Both the position numbers and the translations under genes were made by a program. DNA of 64,000 nucleotides, from NCBI GenBank assembly GCA_019637645.1, contig JAHBVH010000002.1, positions 62,001 to 126,000 of the forward strand. The letters run 5' to 3'. The notes beneath the pieces are model-generated. The model saw only the letters and a program-made list of their open reading frames with translations, had not been told where the DNA came from and ran no database searches. Source of the DNA: Caldilineaceae bacterium. GTDB taxonomy: Bacteria; Chloroflexota; Anaerolineae; Caldilineales; Caldilineaceae. Every line of letters begins with the position of its first letter. Position 1 is the stretch's first letter. Positions 25,901-34,160 of the stretch are shown one piece after another.

Positions 25901-28900
25901 GTGCCTCAGCCGTCTGTAGTTGTTGTCGATCAAGCTTGCCATTGGGGAGCTGGGGCAGACGTTCCAACCAGTAGTACTGATGGGGTATCATGTACGCTGG
26001 CAGGCGCTGCTGGAGCCAGTGGCGCAATGTGTTTTCGGTGGGGGGCGCGCCGCGGCATTCTAAATAGGCGACCAAATATTGGGTGTCATCCTCTTCGCAT
26101 AAGCTGACCGCAGCCAGGCGTATGGCTGGGTGTTGTGCTAGAGTCGCTTCAAGCTCGCCCAGCTCCACGCGGTAACCACGCACTTTGACTTGGTCATCCA
26201 CCCGCCCGCAGAAGAGCAACGCGCCATTGGCACGGGCCACGACGCGATCCCCGCTGCGATAGAAGCGTTCGCCGGTGGCGGTATGGACAAAGCGTGCTTG
26301 GGTGCGTTCGGCGTCCTCTACATAGCCCGGCGACAGGCCGACCCCACCAATCCATAATTCGCCTACCGTATCCGGCGCAACCGCCTCTCCCTCTTCATCC
26401 ACAACCCGCAGGATGGCACCTGCCGCTGGGTAGCCAATCGGAATCTGACTTTCCTCCTCTGCGGGTCGTCCTGGCACGACATAGTAGCTGGCGTTGATCG
26501 TGCTTTCGGTTGGACCATAGAGGTTGACAAATTGGGGCTGCCCTGAGGATTGCTCCGGATAGCAGTCATACCAGCGGCGGACCAGTTGGGCCGACAAGGC
26601 TTCGCCACCCAGTTGGATCCAGCGGAGTTGGGATAAGGCGGGGGCGGGCAGGCCATTTGCCACCTGTTGCTCGATCAAGTCCAACAGGCGCGCCCACAAG
26701 GCTGGTACGGAACTCCACAGGGTGATCTGGCTGGCCTGGACAAAAGCCAGCAGTGCCGCCGGATCTTGCAACTGGACGCGGCTAACTGGAATGACCGTGC
26801 CGCCGGTCAACAGTGGTGCCCAGAGTTGGCGCATGGCCGCGTCAAAACCGAGCGAGGTGGCCTGCATCACCCGGTCGGTTGGGCCATAGCCAAAGGTGGC
26901 AATCGCCCAGTGCAAATAATGATGTAGTGCACCTTGGGTGATTGGTACCCCTTTGGGGCTGCCGGTTGAACCGGAAGTAAAAATGAGATAGGCGATCTGT
27001 TCGGCAGTAACGCTCACGGTGGTGAGTGGGCTAACCGGTGTTTGGCTGATGGCTTCTAGCGAAAGTGGTTGCAGCGTTTGGCCGGCGGCTTGTTGCAGTT
27101 GCGCGGCGGTAGCGCTCAGGCTAGCTGGATAGAGCACGCGGCGCGTGGCGGCTTGTTGCAGTTGCTCGGCATGGCGGCGGGCCGGATGGGCCGGATCCAG
27201 CGGTACCCAGGCCGCACCCGTTTTGGCAATCCCCAGCAGCAAGATCACGGCTGCGGTGGATGGGTCGGCCAAGAGGCCCACGGTGTCACCTGGTGCAATT
27301 CCCGCGGCTTGCAGAGCCGCGGCCACCTGATTGGCTTGTTGATCTAACGCGGTGTAGGTCAGCGCGTGGGTTGGCTCCCACACGGCTATGGCTGTTGGTG
27401 TGCGCCGACATTGTGCTTGGAATTGCTCATGGAGGGGGACAAAGTCTGCTGGATGCGCATCGATGCCGCTGGCGTGATTGGGCGTTGCTTTGGCAATGAC
27501 CTGGGCCACGGCTTGGGCAAAGGCTGCGGCCAAGGTGGTGACCGTCGCTGGCGTGTGGAAGGGTGCCAGGTAGTTCCACGCGAAGTGGAGCGCATCGGCA
27601 AATTCCCAGCCAACGAGCGAGAGGTGGGTGGCTGGCGTGGCCGTGCGGCCAAAGATTTCTACCACGGTCAGTGGGCAGGCCGGTGGTAGTTCGGCGGGAA
27701 AACGGGCAAAACTAAAGCCGAGTGTGCTGAGTGGCTGGGGGGCAGCGGCGGGGTCTATGGTGGCCCATAGGTGAGCTAGATCCACGCTACTGATGGCTTT
27801 ATGCGGCTGAATGGCTAACCAGAGCTGACGTAGCCGTGTCGCCAAGGCCACTGCCGTTTCACCCTCTTCGACAGCAAGGCCGACAGGTAGTGTATCGGCA
27901 AACGAACCGACTAAGTGGCGGAGGTCGGGTAGCTGAAAGGAACGCTGGGCATCGGCAACATTGACGACGAGATATGCCTGTCCACTTACCTGTTGCAATG
28001 CGCGGAAATAGAGGGCAAGGAGCAGATGAAAGAGCGAAAGTTGCTGGGCCGCGGCAACTTGGCGCAAGGCTGCCGTTTGCGCGACCGTCAGTTGGAAGGG
28101 GTGTGCCGCATGATGAACTGGCGTCTCCTCCTCGCTGGGCGCGTGGCGGGGCGCGCTTGGCTGTTGTCGCGCGGTTGCATAGGTGGTCAGCTGTTGTCGC
28201 CACCAAGCAACGGTCGCTGGCGTGGGGGATTTGGGCGGTTCCGCCAAGTGGTTGGGGAAGCGCGGGGGAACCATCGTCAGGCGCGCGGGCGCGCCTTGGC
28301 TCAGGGCTGTATAAACGATCCAGAGCTCTTGGGCGATCACCGCAAGGCTCCACGCGTCGCCAACGATATGGTGAAGTGCGAGAAGAAGGTGCCAGCGATC
28401 GGGTTGATCCTCCGCACGCGTCAACAGCAGTCGCCAAGGCGGGGCTTGGGCTAAGTCAAAAGGTTCGTTGACGATCTCTTCTTCCAAGGCTAACAACGCG
28501 GCGCGGTTTGCTATTGGGGGTGCCAAGGCCAGGGTTGGTAGGAGGGCGGGCGTCGTTGTTGGGTAAATCGTCTGTTGCAGCGCGTCTTCGCTCGGTTGGC
28601 TGCTGGTAAAGCGTGCTCGTAACAGAGGGTGACGATGGGCCACTTGTGCAATGGCTTGTTGTAGGCGTTCTGGCTGGAGCTCGCCCTGGATACTTTGGCG
28701 TAAAAAGGCCACGGCTGGCCGTTCTGGATCAAGCCGGTGCTGGATGGCAAAGGCGCGTTGGGTCGCGTGGAGGGGCAGGTGGTAGATTTCTGCCGCGGGA
28801 GCAGGCTCACTGGTATGCTCGCTGACGGCTGGCTGGGTTGCTGGCGCGTCACGCTGTTGGGCTAGATAGCGGGCGAGGTCAGCGATCGTTTGGTATTCAA

Positions 28901-31900
28901 AGAACAGGGTAGCTGGTAGCCCATGGAAGCCTGCCTGCTCTAGCTTTTGAACCAGATCCAGCGCATCCATCGAGTCGATGCCTAGCGCCATAAAGGAAGC
29001 TGTCGGCGCAATGGTGGCTGGTTCAACCTTGAGCGCCGCGGCCAATAGCCGCTGGAGGGTTTCTTCGACCTCATGTAAATTGTGCGTAGTCATGGGAGGT
29101 GATGACACGGTCGGTGGGGCATGGTTGGCTGCCAATGATGTCGGCATTGCGTTGGCGGCAACTGGCGGCTTGCCAATGACTATTTGCGCTTCGCCGCGGC
29201 CAACAGCTTGGTAGAAAGCGGCTACGCCTTCGGCTGTGCTGAGCCCGACCACGCCTTGGGTTGCGACTTGTTGGCGCAACGCGGGGTGCGCCCCCATGCC
29301 GGTTTCGGTCCAAAGCGACCAATTGAGGGCTGTACAGGCTATGCCACGCGCCCGTTCGTGGGCGGCTAGCGCATCTAGAAACGCATTGGCTGCCGCGTAA
29401 TCACTCAAGCCGCCACTCAGATCGGGCATGACTGCTGTGAGCGAGGAACAGAGGACAAAACAATCAGGCTGAATGGCGCGGCGCTGGAGTGCTTGGGCTA
29501 AGAGCCAGGCACCCATCATTTTAGGCGCAAGGACTGTTGCCAGCTCGGTGCGCTCTTTGTGCCGCCAAGCGCGTGGCGCAACAACCCCTGCGGCATGGAT
29601 CACGCCGGTCACCGTGCCGTAAAGCTGGCAGGCATAGTCCACGAGGGCTGTTACTTCGTCGGGTTGGGTGATATCGGCCACCAGATAGTCAACCTTGGCC
29701 CCTTGTTGGCGGAGTTCGATGAGCAAGGCTGCACGCTCTGGTGAGCGTGTTACTGGTGTACGCCCAACTAGAAGCAACGTGGCACCTTGGGCGGCCAAGC
29801 TACGGGCGAGGGCCGCGCCGATCCCCGTGGCCCCGCCTGTGATGAGATAGAGCCCCGTTGGTTTGGGCTGGTAGGGGGTTGGTTGTTCTGCTTCAGGTTG
29901 TTCTACTCCTGTGATGACAGTGAGCTGGCGTGTAAGGCGAACCCATTGCCGGTCGAGCGTGCGCCAGGCTGCATTGCCTGGTTGGGGAGCGGCTTCCAGC
30001 GTTGCGATCAGGAGCGGGATCAGCCGGGCAAAGTCATCGGTGGGCGGCAGATCGACAACTTGACAAGCGAGGGTTTTGTCCTCGGCTTGCAGGGCTAGTG
30101 CCAAACTTGCGAAGGCGGCCCGTTCTGGTGCAATGGGCAGGGGTGCTTGGGGAATGGCATAGGCACCCGCGGTGAAGATCCAGCAGCCGCGCGGCCGTGC
30201 CGTCATTGTCAACAGCCGTTGCCCGATGGTATGCAAGGTGAAAAGACCATGCTCTAGGGTGTGGTCAAGCGCGGCTTTGGTGATCAGCCCTGGTGGCTGG
30301 CCCATTGGCCCAATCACGATAATGCCGGTGGCGGCATCGATCTGTGCCAAGAGATAGTCTAGCGCTTCACTGCCCGCGGGGGTGCAGAGTTGGGTTGTGC
30401 AGTGCGCGCCCTGGGCTTCGAGTTGGCGGCGTAATAGCTGAGCAACCTGCTGGGCTGCTGGCGTTGCGACCGTTAGCAACAACCACTGGAGACAGGGTTG
30501 TGCGGCTTCCGACTCTGGGAGCGGCGCTGGTTGCCAAGTCACCCGCTGGAGCAAGTGGTGGACGGGTGGCGTGGAGCTGGGCGGTATCACTGTGGTCGTA
30601 ATGGGCTGGGTGCTGGCTGGTAGGCGGGCCGGGGCGGGCCGTGCGCGATTGTCGGTTAGCCAAAAGGGGGTATGGGCAAAGTGATGGGGCGGCGCGGCGC
30701 GGGCGGGGACTGTTGTTGCTGGTGCCTCTTCGAGGATGACATGGGCATTGGTGCCGCCAAAGCCAAAACTGCTGATCCCTGCCCGCAGAGGTTGATCGGG
30801 GGCGGCTGGCTGCCAATCGACCAAAGTGCGGTTGATGGTCAGGCCCGCTTGCGCTAGGTTGAGGCTGGCGCGCGGCTCTTCTCCATGCAAGGTTGGCGGC
30901 AACTGGCGATGATGCAGGGCCAAGAGGACCTTGATCAAACTGGGCATGGCCGCGGCACTCAACAGGTGGCCCACATTGGGTTTGACCGAGCCCAAGTAAC
31001 GCGGCCCACTCATCGGGAGCGTGGCAAAAAAGCGCGTCAGGGCGCGGGCTTCGACTAAGTCGCCAATGCGGGTGGCGGTGCCATGTGCTTCGAGATAGGT
31101 GATGCTGGCGGGTGGTATCTCGGCATTGGTATAGGCCGCGTGCAAAACTGCGCGTTGTCCACGCGGGCTCGGGGTGATCGCACCGAGGGAGCGCCCGTCA
31201 TTGTTGATCGCCGAGCCGCGGATGAGGCCGAGCACGGGATCTTGGGCGGCTGTCGCGCGCTCAAGGGTGCTGAGCAGGAGCATGCCACCGCCTTCGCCCA
31301 GGACAAAGCCATCGGCCCGTTCGTCAAAGACATAGGTGTGGGGCGAAGGGGCCAGCACACCGGCGCTACTAAAGGCCACGAATGGGGTTGGGGTGATATT
31401 GAGGTTGATGCCGCCAACCAGCGCCAAGTCACAATCACCAGCCAGGAGACTTTGGCGTGCTACGTGGAGCGCAACCAAGGAGGAAGAGCAGGCTGTGTCA
31501 ATCACTAAGGCTGGGCCAGTGAGATTCAGGCTATGGGCAATTTGACCTGCAACAAGATTACGAATGTTATGGGCTACTAGCATGGGATGGGTGGGCTGCC
31601 CCGAGCGGAGCAGCGGAACGGTCAATTCCGCGTAGCCATTTTGCCCAATGCCTAAAAAGACCCCGACGCGTAAGGGGGGCTGTCGCGTAGTGCGCTGCTG
31701 GTCGTCATAGCCACTGCGGGTGAGCGTTTCGTGGGCTAGCTCTAGCAGAATCCGTTGTTGGGGATCCATCACCGCGGCTTCGGCGGGGGCAATCCCAAAG
31801 AAGGCGGCGTCGAAGCGCTGGATATCGGCCAGGAAGCCACCCCATTGGGAGATACTTTTGCCCGGTTGGTGGGGCGGCGGGACAAAAAAGTGTTCAGCCG

Positions 31901-32036
31901 CCCACCGGGTGGGTGGTATTGCTTGGATGCTTTCAACGCCAGCCGCCAAATTCTGCCAAAAGGCTTCGGGTGAGTCCGCACCGGGAAAGCGACAGGCAAA
32001 ACCAAGAACCGCAATGGTTTGGGCGAAAGAAGACAT
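22992..32036 (-). CDS. Hybrid PKS-NRPS megasynthase ending in an acyl-ACP-reductase-like domain
   Basis: A 3014-residue multidomain synthase. The order is: ketosynthase (about 5-430; Cys183 in DTACSSS, His318 in EAHGTAT, His357 in KPNVGH); ketoreductase (about 510-980; NADPH loop TGGATGIGAALA, Tyr880 in GLSDYAAAN); ACP (Ser1022 in GIDSMD); condensation domain 1 (HHIVGDAWS, His1223); adenylation (about 1530-2030; TSGSTGSPKG, NLYGPTEST, YRSGD, LPNGKLDR); PCP (Ser2106 in GGDSLQ); condensation domain 2 (about 2160-2580; DHLIGDGVS, His2303). It ends in a Rossmann region (about 2620-3014) like cyanobacterial acyl-ACP reductase: TTGHSTT, GLGSIGSAA near 2792, and Cys2918 in GGGLLACG. There is no acyltransferase, dehydratase, thioesterase or standard SDR reductase. 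The KS must be fed in trans. I infer aldehyde (or alcohol) release. Ribosome site GAGGA. Confidence 0.9.
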   Translation of the reverse strand: MSSFAQTIAVLGFACRFPGADSPEAFWQNLAAGVESIQAIPPTRWAAEHFFVPPPHQPGKSISQWGGFLADIQRFDAAFFGIAPAEAAVMDPQQRILLELAHETLTRSGYDDQQRTTRQPPLRVGVFLGIGQNGYAELTVPLLRSGQPTHPMLVAHNIRNLVAGQIAHSLNLTGPALVIDTACSSSLVALHVARQSLLAGDCDLALVGGINLNITPTPFVAFSSAGVLAPSPHTYVFDERADGFVLGEGGGMLLLSTLERATAAQDPVLGLIRGSAINNDGRSLGAITPSPRGQRAVLHAAYTNAEIPPASITYLEAHGTATRIGDLVEARALTRFFATLPMSGPRYLGSVKPNVGHLLSAAAMPSLIKVLLALHHRQLPPTLHGEEPRASLNLAQAGLTINRTLVDWQPAAPDQPLRAGISSFGFGGTNAHVILEEAPATTVPARAAPPHHFAHTPFWLTDNRARPAPARLPASTQPITTTVIPPSSTPPVHHLLQRVTWQPAPLPESEAAQPCLQWLLLTVATPAAQQVAQLLRRQLEAQGAHCTTQLCTPAGSEALDYLLAQIDAATGIIVIGPMGQPPGLITKAALDHTLEHGLFTLHTIGQRLLTMTARPRGCWIFTAGAYAIPQAPLPIAPERAAFASLALALQAEDKTLACQVVDLPPTDDFARLIPLLIATLEAAPQPGNAAWRTLDRQWVRLTRQLTVITGVEQPEAEQPTPYQPKPTGLYLITGGATGIGAALARSLAAQGATLLLVGRTPVTRSPERAALLIELRQQGAKVDYLVADITQPDEVTALVDYACQLYGTVTGVIHAAGVVAPRAWRHKERTELATVLAPKMMGAWLLAQALQRRAIQPDCFVLCSSLTAVMPDLSGGLSDYAAANAFLDALAAHERARGIACTALNWSLWTETGMGAHPALRQQVATQGVVGLSTAEGVAAFYQAVGRGEAQIVIGKPPVAANAMPTSLAANHAPPTVSSPPMTTHNLHEVEETLQRLLAAALKVEPATIAPTASFMALGIDSMDALDLVQKLEQAGFHGLPATLFFEYQTIADLARYLAQQRDAPATQPAVSEHTSEPAPAAEIYHLPLHATQRAFAIQHRLDPERPAVAFLRQSIQGELQPERLQQAIAQVAHRHPLLRARFTSSQPSEDALQQTIYPTTTPALLPTLALAPPIANRAALLALEEEIVNEPFDLAQAPPWRLLLTRAEDQPDRWHLLLALHHIVGDAWSLAVIAQELWIVYTALSQGAPARLTMVPPRFPNHLAEPPKSPTPATVAWWRQQLTTYATARQQPSAPRHAPSEEETPVHHAAHPFQLTVAQTAALRQVAAAQQLSLFHLLLALYFRALQQVSGQAYLVVNVADAQRSFQLPDLRHLVGSFADTLPVGLAVEEGETAVALATRLRQLWLAIQPHKAISSVDLAHLWATIDPAAAPQPLSTLGFSFARFPAELPPACPLTVVEIFGRTATPATHLSLVGWEFADALHFAWNYLAPFHTPATVTTLAAAFAQAVAQVIAKATPNHASGIDAHPADFVPLHEQFQAQCRRTPTAIAVWEPTHALTYTALDQQANQVAAALQAAGIAPGDTVGLLADPSTAAVILLLGIAKTGAAWVPLDPAHPARRHAEQLQQAATRRVLYPASLSATAAQLQQAAGQTLQPLSLEAISQTPVSPLTTVSVTAEQIAYLIFTSGSTGSPKGVPITQGALHHYLHWAIATFGYGPTDRVMQATSLGFDAAMRQLWAPLLTGGTVIPVSRVQLQDPAALLAFVQASQITLWSSVPALWARLLDLIEQQVANGLPAPALSQLRWIQLGGEALSAQLVRRWYDCYPEQSSGQPQFVNLYGPTESTINASYYVVPGRPAEEESQIPIGYPAAGAILRVVDEEGEAVAPDTVGELWIGGVGLSPGYVEDAERTQARFVHTATGERFYRSGDRVVARANGALLFCGRVDDQVKVRGYRVELGELEATLAQHPAIRLAAVSLCEEDDTQYLVAYLECRGAPPTENTLRHWLQQRLPAYMIPHQYYWLERLPQLPNGKLDRQQLQTAEALSRHSLPNQPPDRATPSVAQNAPQSATERQVARLWQQVLRRDPNAAVITREDDFFALGGDSLQAIQLFVELGKERRGLPRAAYLYRYRTVAALAHALDHYQPAPSPTVPPATGSAQPPAEESFAVSLAQAGFLLLRAWQADQTTSWCAQFWLVGSLELPLFQQAVQQLVERHLMLRVIFPPAANGKTPQQRVIQPSQPLPVYWQDWQALPRAEQQAALAAHWQQLRQRRFDPAQWPLLEFHLCRLSPTHHSCFVATDHLIGDGVSGWLLGQELIQIYEALAQGHLPALPPLRSTFRDYVAWQEEQAHYPDPVSEAYWRQCFATPYQAPPLRAKRLATAPSDQATTQAHQRLAFAAPLVQKLDRYAGEVGVTLYELLLTLFLRQLRQLTGQSDLVVGSALSGRDEPLPDIMQIVGPFATVLPLRIQLPVAALRDEAQQVAAAFATARAHTLPPRRIAQLLPPQTTFPAAIGAQFLFSYMDFTPLGTLDGELLQVDWSRSQSELHPPTLSADLLLTGRKVAGELRLDFTAPTPALRAADLLAFAEHFQQTIQALTTALPEEGQVRAPATAPVQRSPHSAPQPLAVTAHGHSPPPLDAALIGYLPPFSQIQQTVGLDTQQWDAHRLRQLLFPSQQPQWLERLETPLGRSGMIAIPWFADELTAMPKPALYRDIQAAIHLATTLGARCVSLAGMLPAHTRYGYALIDGAQPANSPPLTTGHSTTVVAVVQSVLAALAATKRPLAAQTVGCLGLGSIGSAALQLLLKVADHPAELLLCDVAGSGPRLQTFVATLRRELDYQGQVHIIEVEKTLPTAFYRATVILGATSRPQVLAVAQLAPGTLVIDDSFPPCFALDQALARMTTAQDVLLVGGGLLACGPSQRTVYLPGPHAALGERIAQQLLPDTIAGCQLEALLWANQPTLPLTQGMANLPNALAYWQAAQNAGLCAAPLHLQEWRVTATLTQQLQRFASPI

Positions 32037-32090
32037 AGAGACGGTGTCCTCGGATAGATGGGGAAACTCCCGTAGTCGTTGTGCGATTGG

Positions 32091-32993
32091 CTAGCGACAA
32101 TATTGGTGGAGCTTCTCCTGACAGTAGCGTACTCCCTTGGCGTCTGCCGCTTGTTGGTAGAGCGACAAGGTCTCGAGCGCGTGGATCAAGGCAAAGGCCA
32201 AGGCCCGTTGGGTAAATGCAGCGGGGTCGGCTGGCGCGTACCCTTCAATCATGGCTGCGAGCGTTGGGCGGTCGTCGTGCCAGAAATACCACCAACCAAA
32301 ATCGAGCGCGGGATCGGCTCCTTGCGCCCATTCCCAATCGACGGCGGCCACTAAGTGAGTGTCATTCACCAAAATGTTTGTGCCAGCAAAATCACCATGA
32401 CAAAGGTGGGGCGCACCGGTGTAGGTGTGGAGCGTGGCAAAGGCCGCTGTCAGTTGCTGGGGTAGATTGGGGAGCCCGGCAACCAAGGGAAGGGCCTGTT
32501 CCACCTGTGCTTGGCGGTTTGCTAGCCAAAGGGCGAGGGTTGGGGTCTGGTCGGTGGCGGCTGGTGGGAGGAGGCCAAACGCGGGCAAGGTAATTTGATG
32601 GAGTTTGCGTAGTTGTTCACCGACATGGCGACCGATGACAGGGTGTATGGTGACATCAACGCTTGGTGGATCAAATTCCACGCCGTGGACGAATTCTTCG
32701 ATAGACCAGAAATAATCACCGTGATCCGTGAAGGTATGTGCGTTGGCGACTAAGGTTGGGGTGGGGAAGCCCACGCGTTGGGCTTGCTGTTGGGCTGCTA
32801 GTCCCCGTTGTAACTGCACCCCTGGCGCTGCTTCGAGCCGCACAACCCAGAAACCTTCCCCCGTCTCTGCTAGGTAGGTACGCTGTTGGGTACCGCCTGC
32901 AAGCAGATGAATCGCAAAGATTATTGTCTTTAGCGCGACTTCAAGGGTAGGGCGTAGGTCCGTAGGGAAGGTGCTGGCCGGGTTCGTTACCAT
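32091..32993 (-). CDS. Aminoglycoside-phosphotransferase-like kinase
   Basis: A 300-residue APH/choline-kinase-fold protein. The catalytic loop HGDFAGTNILV (about 199-209) and the metal-binding AAVDWEWAQGADPALDFGWW (DxE of the DWE motif) are both intact. The longer open frame (to 33062) runs into an inverted repeat, so the ATG at 32993 (MVTNPAST) with GAGAG upstream is preferred. It ends 54 nt before the megasynthase start on the same strand, so it is likely co-transcribed. It could phosphorylate the product or an intermediate, or give self-resistance; the sequence cannot decide. Confidence 0.83.
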   Translation of the reverse strand: MVTNPASTFPTDLRPTLEVALKTIIFAIHLLAGGTQQRTYLAETGEGFWVVRLEAAPGVQLQRGLAAQQQAQRVGFPTPTLVANAHTFTDHGDYFWSIEEFVHGVEFDPPSVDVTIHPVIGRHVGEQLRKLHQITLPAFGLLPPAATDQTPTLALWLANRQAQVEQALPLVAGLPNLPQQLTAAFATLHTYTGAPHLCHGDFAGTNILVNDTHLVAAVDWEWAQGADPALDFGWWYFWHDDRPTLAAMIEGYAPADPAAFTQRALAFALIHALETLSLYQQAADAKGVRYCQEKLHQYCR

Positions 32994-33023
32994 GCGTTTA
33001 CTCTCAATCGACAGTGACAGTGC

Positions 33024-33073
33024 ATTGCGCGGTAATGGATGGCACTTGCCGATGTCATCCATTACCGCGCAAT
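33024..33073. repeat. Perfect 18-bp inverted repeat upstream of the kinase gene
   Basis: ATTGCGCGGTAATGGATG (33024-33041) and its exact complement at 33056-33073 flank a 14-nt loop. It lies 31 nt upstream of the chosen kinase start, in the leader of the natural-product operon. Confidence 0.78.
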
Positions 33074-33099
33074 CCTTACCCTAAAGCGCAGCCTGAAGG

Positions 33100-33269
33100 G
33101 TGCGCCTGCGAGAGGTAGCTGCGCTGAAGCGCACTGGGGTGGTAGCCTGCTTGGGCGGGGCTTCTTCGGCTAGCCCAGCGCTTCAGCTTGGGACACTTCA
33201 GCCTCTACCGAATCTAATTTTTACCCTTCATCAAAACCGGTCAGGTGTGGACCAGTCAACCACCTTTTG
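33100..33269. repeat. Composite repeat: GCTGAAGCG cluster plus a 47-nt element shared with 53684-53730
   Basis: Positions 33100-33200 contain several inverted copies of GCTGAAGC and the palindrome GGCTAGCC. Positions 33223-33269 match the complement of 53684-53730 with about three differences over 47 nt. The gap up to the dioxygenase stop at 33280 contains nothing else recognisable. Confidence 0.7.
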
Positions 33270-33279
33270 CAACAGCTTC

Positions 33280-34083
33280 TTACTTCTCTTTGGTGGCTTG
33301 GGCGGCGGCAGCTCGCACTTGCCATTGGGTCTTCTGCATCGTTTGCCAGTAGAAATCACGCGAGATGGGCCGTTGTTTGGCCGGCACGCCAAAGCCAAGG
33401 ATGTAGGCGCGGCGGGGCGCGTCGGTGTGATTCGGCCCTGTGAAATGCAAGGTGCGTGAGTGGTGGATCGTGGCGCCGCCCGCGGGTAGTGGGCAGGCAA
33501 CAGCGTTCGTTGCCAAGGCTTCAACGTTATCCACTTCAAGACCGATGACGCGTGGGTCGTTGCCAATGGGATGATGGGGCAAGACCTCTTGTTGATGGGT
33601 GCCTGGCACAAACTGCATACAGCCATTTTCTAAGGTCGCTTCTTGGAGAGGAATCCAGATGCTGAGGGCATCATACTCTCTGTCGGCGCTCCAGTAAGCC
33701 TCGTCTTGGTGCCAGGGTGTGGCTGCTTCGGTGTGGGGGGGCTTGAGAATGGCATGATCACTACCACCGGTAGCTGTCTCCCCCAAAAGCTGCTTGGCAA
33801 TCGCCAAGGCATTGGCACGAAAGACCGTATCCACCAATTCGGGGGCGTACTTTGATGGGTTGAGAATCTGGGGCAGCACGGGGGCTTCATCCTCCCCATC
33901 CGTGGTGACCAGATCCAGATGATCCCCCTCGGCACGGCCTGCCTTGGTAGCAAAGAGTCGATCATAGATGGCCTGGAGTTGGATCACTTCCGCGGCGGTT
34001 GTAATCGCGGGCAAGGTTAGATAGCCCTCGCGGCGGAAAAAATCAATCTGTTCTTGGGTCAACGTAATCGTTGGTTGCGTCAT
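33280..34083 (-). CDS. PhyH-family Fe(II)/2-oxoglutarate dioxygenase
   Basis: A 267-residue dioxygenase-like protein. QIDFFRREGYLTLPAI opens the fold. The HxD pair is H125/D127 in PWHQDEAYW, then NGCMQFVPGTHQQEVLP and a distal His in HHSRTLHFTGPNHTDAPRR. It is upstream of the APH and megasynthase genes on the same strand, but separated from them by about 290 nt of repeats, so membership in that operon is possible, not shown. It could tailor the product by hydroxylation. It ends in a Lys/Ala tail. Confidence 0.85.
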   Translation of the reverse strand: MTQPTITLTQEQIDFFRREGYLTLPAITTAAEVIQLQAIYDRLFATKAGRAEGDHLDLVTTDGEDEAPVLPQILNPSKYAPELVDTVFRANALAIAKQLLGETATGGSDHAILKPPHTEAATPWHQDEAYWSADREYDALSIWIPLQEATLENGCMQFVPGTHQQEVLPHHPIGNDPRVIGLEVDNVEALATNAVACPLPAGGATIHHSRTLHFTGPNHTDAPRRAYILGFGVPAKQRPISRDFYWQTMQKTQWQVRAAAAQATKEK

Positions 34084-34160
34084 AGCACCTCACTTCGTAT
34101 AACAATTTAGTAACATACATCATTAACCATTCACAATGAATCATTGATGACTCATCGTGA

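Noticed and set aside
32994..33062. Longer start for the APH-like kinase
   Set aside because: The extension runs through the 18-bp inverted repeat and adds no conserved residue; the downstream ATG has a better ribosome site.
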